From: Cercis canadensis
Taxonomy: Eukaryota; Streptophyta; Magnoliopsida; Fabales; Fabaceae
Assembly (NCBI GenBank): GCA_003255065.1
Contig: QAOA01006526.1
Location: 62,001-126,000, forward strand
Direction of reading: 5' to 3'
DNA length: 64,000 nt
Below are positions 61,942 to 64,000 of the stretch, piece after piece. A program made the position numbers and the translations under genes. The notes beneath the pieces are model-generated. The model did not search any database and was not told the DNA's origin. It saw nothing but the letters and a program-made list of their open reading frames with translations. Within the stretch, counting starts at the first letter, position 1, and each line of letters begins with the position of its first letter.

Positions 61942-62960
61942 ATGGCTCTGATCTCTTCCTTGTTCCGTTACTTGATGCTGGTGTTGCTGATAGTTTCCAT
62001 CTTGACCATGAAATCCTCTCTTGTTAGTTCAGGTGCATATATATTCTCCATTTCTCCTTCCATCTTTCACTCAAAGGGAAATAACTAAAACAAATTGCAT
62101 GCATGCTGCTTTTGGTTGAGTTTTCTTGTCCCCCTCCCCTAGCAAGGATGAACATACGTACAAAGAAACACAACAAGGGTGTTCACTTTATTGAACAAAA
62201 AACTGCAGTTAGAATTGTTGAATAGTTTGTAAAGGTGTTTATTTAACCAAGTCCCACATTGGTTGAATTAAGAATGTAAAAGACTTTATAAAGGTAAACT
62301 AAAGTTATAGAGTAACTTTAGATAAATAGGCACAAGCCCATGAGATTAAGGCCTGATAGCTTAGCAAGTCAAAGATACTTAATGGTCTTTGATTGACACT
62401 TGGGCCTTGATTGAACAAATATTTTAAAGTCCATTTTTAATAACCGGTTTGGGTCGGTTTGACCCGATTCGTATGACAATTAATTAAGTTATATTTGTTT
62501 GGTTTATTAGTAAACCCGAATAGACAGTTGTGTCTATTTCGAAAAGATAATCATATTTGTTAATTACTAGCCAATTATATTTGTTCAATTTGTGCCTTTT
62601 CAAGTCTATAAAAGGGAACTCCCTAATGTATTAAAATTCACTTTTTTCATTGAAAGTTTTTTGAGGGCTTTGTTGTATCATGGGATAACTTGCTTTTATA
62701 GATAAACAATATTAAATTGAAGACAGTGTAATTGTTCACGCCTCAAAGCCAACATAGTTAATCTCTATTATCGTTTTTCTAACAAGAAGTGGTAGGATAA
62801 GTATATAGTTCAACTTAATTATATGTATAACTACTTAATTTGTGGTAATATTGCAGAGCCAAAGCAAAGAAAATTGGGGAGAGGCAGGGCAAACCCACCC
62901 CCTCCTCCTACTCGAAACTTTAACACGGGTCAGCATCCACCACATGCACCTCAAGGATAA
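61942..62960 (+). CDS. Small secreted peptide precursor candidate (64 aa, Pro-rich)
   Basis: Two exons (61942-62032 and 62857-62960) with a GT-AG intron give 64 residues. The start MALISSLFRYLMLVLLIVSI is a strong signal peptide, probably cut after SSLVSS near residue 30. The mature part is about 34 residues: a basic segment (KQRKLGRGRAN), five prolines, then a short end TRNFNTGQHPPHAPQG. The layout (signal peptide, basic spacer, Pro-rich C-terminal motif with HPP) resembles precursors of plant peptide hormones, and HPP recalls the RGF/GLV type. The usual Asp-Tyr and final Asn are missing, so I do not assign it. The intron carries an LTR. No homologue is named here. Confidence 0.6.
62216..62784 (+). 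mobile_element. LTR (probably solo) inside the peptide-gene intron
   Basis: 569 bp beginning TGTTGAATAG and ending TTTTTCTAACA, with an internal promoter-like TATAAAAGGG near 62616. Flanking bases AGAAT (62211-62215) and AGAAG (62785-62789) fit a 5-base target duplication with one change. The following TGGTAGGATAAG faintly resembles a primer-binding site, so a truncated element is the alternative. Confidence 0.65.
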
Positions 62961-64000
62961 TAGATCAAACCTAGCTTCTACAAGTCTCAGTCTCCACTGG
63001 ATATGCTCAAATGTCTAAGATGATAATAACAAGGGCACCTATTCGTCCTTAAACCTATTGGATTTATGCTTCACATTAATTATCTTGTGCTTGATAATTA
63101 GGTAGCTTGTTCTTTGATATATAGTGGAAAGCTATTATTGCTTCATATATTTTTATTATATAGCTGTTAATAGATCAGGAAAAAAATGTGAACCATAAAT
63201 ACATGTTACTTCCTAAATTTTTTATTCGGAACACCACACGAAGCATATAACAAATTATTATTTTCATTTTAAGGCGTCAAGCTATATATATATATGAAGC
63301 TGATATATATATATATATTTTTTTATCTTAGAAGAATTAAAACTTTGCCATTATATAATGTCTTTCAGAAATTAAAGAATTGTTATTTACCGTTTTAACT
63401 TCTGAAAACTACTAAATAACTGTTTTTTCCTATTTCTTTGTCATCCCTTTCTTTTCTTTTTTGGTCATACATCCAAAATAATTTTATTTTTTATTTTTGG
63501 GGTTCTATTGGAGGGAGTACTGCTATTTTTAAATTAATATTTGAAACTTTCTTTTTGGGCCATACAGTTATTTTGAATAAGCCTCTGCCCCAACTTCATC
63601 CAAATTTGCATGCTGCTCGACGTTGTTCCACTCAAATTGAACTGCACTACGTTTCCGTTTTCTCAACCCTCTTTTCCATATTGCTTTTGGCCCATTAATT
63701 ATTAAAAAAAATTTGGATATTTTTTATATTTATGTAATATATTATATTGTATGAAATTAGTTAATATAATATAACATATTTATATAATATTATAAAATTT
63801 CCATTAATTATTTAATAATTCGATTTCAAAATTTGAAAACTGCGGATTAAAGAACCTTACCCCGAAGGGAGTTCTTCCAGAAATTCTCTAAGGCCTGGGC
63901 CTAACCCAGGCCTAAGAGGGGGTTTGGAAATAGTTTTCAACCAGCAATAGACGCGCCTCGGTTAGAACCTCACTAGCTGCGTCATTGCCCCAAGCGCAAA
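62961..64000. other. Right end of window, no gene seen
   Basis: The 3' flank of the peptide gene, then AT-rich DNA. The last 160 bases are GC-richer and contain the hairpin AGGCCTGGG/CCCAGGCCT at about 63891-63914. I cannot assign it. Confidence 0.4.

Overview
This window is nuclear DNA from a eudicot plant, probably a woody rosid. The evidence is AT-rich intergenic DNA, genes with many short introns bounded by GT-AG sites, several recognisable plant-specific families, and scattered plant transposable-element remnants (a SINE, LTR fragments and foldback elements). Gene models below were built by hand: exons were joined only where the splice sites, the reading phase and the expected family sequence agreed.

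Layout, left to right. A minus-strand L-Ala-D/L-Glu epimerase (229-2617) lies head to head with a plus-strand reticulon-like gene (4051-5222). A small one-helix membrane protein gene (7025-7246), a tRNA-Leu(CAG) gene (8700-8780) and a small Cys-rich gene (9204-9575, minus) follow. A mitochondrial ribosomal protein mS35 gene (11140-15259, minus) has a short truncated paralogue just upstream (16729-17386, minus). After 4 kb without genes come a RING-H2 E3 ligase gene (21623-25820, plus), an alpha/beta hydrolase (26780-30008, minus), a plastid MurG-like glycosyltransferase (31318-35429, minus) and a PB1-domain protein (36692-38800, minus). A long gene-poor stretch leads to a lipid phosphate phosphatase (46150-48291, plus), a small basic protein (50073-50381), an rRNA-methyltransferase-like gene broken by a transposon (51604-53248), a heavy-metal-associated isoprenylated protein (56442-56982) and a 64-aa secreted-peptide candidate (61942-62960).

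The genes do not form an operon-like pathway; this is an ordinary plant gene neighbourhood. The trio RING ligase, alpha/beta hydrolase and MurG appears, from memory, to match consecutive Arabidopsis loci, so it is probably conserved microsynteny. The most notable observations are an LTR-like insertion with a 7-bp target duplication that splits an exon of the methyltransferase-like gene, the secreted-peptide candidate carrying an LTR in its only intron, the truncated mS35 paralogue, a Mutator-type foldback element with an intact 9-bp target duplication, a tRNA-derived SINE, and a likely GC-AG intron in MurG. I did not find a clearly novel multi-gene system.
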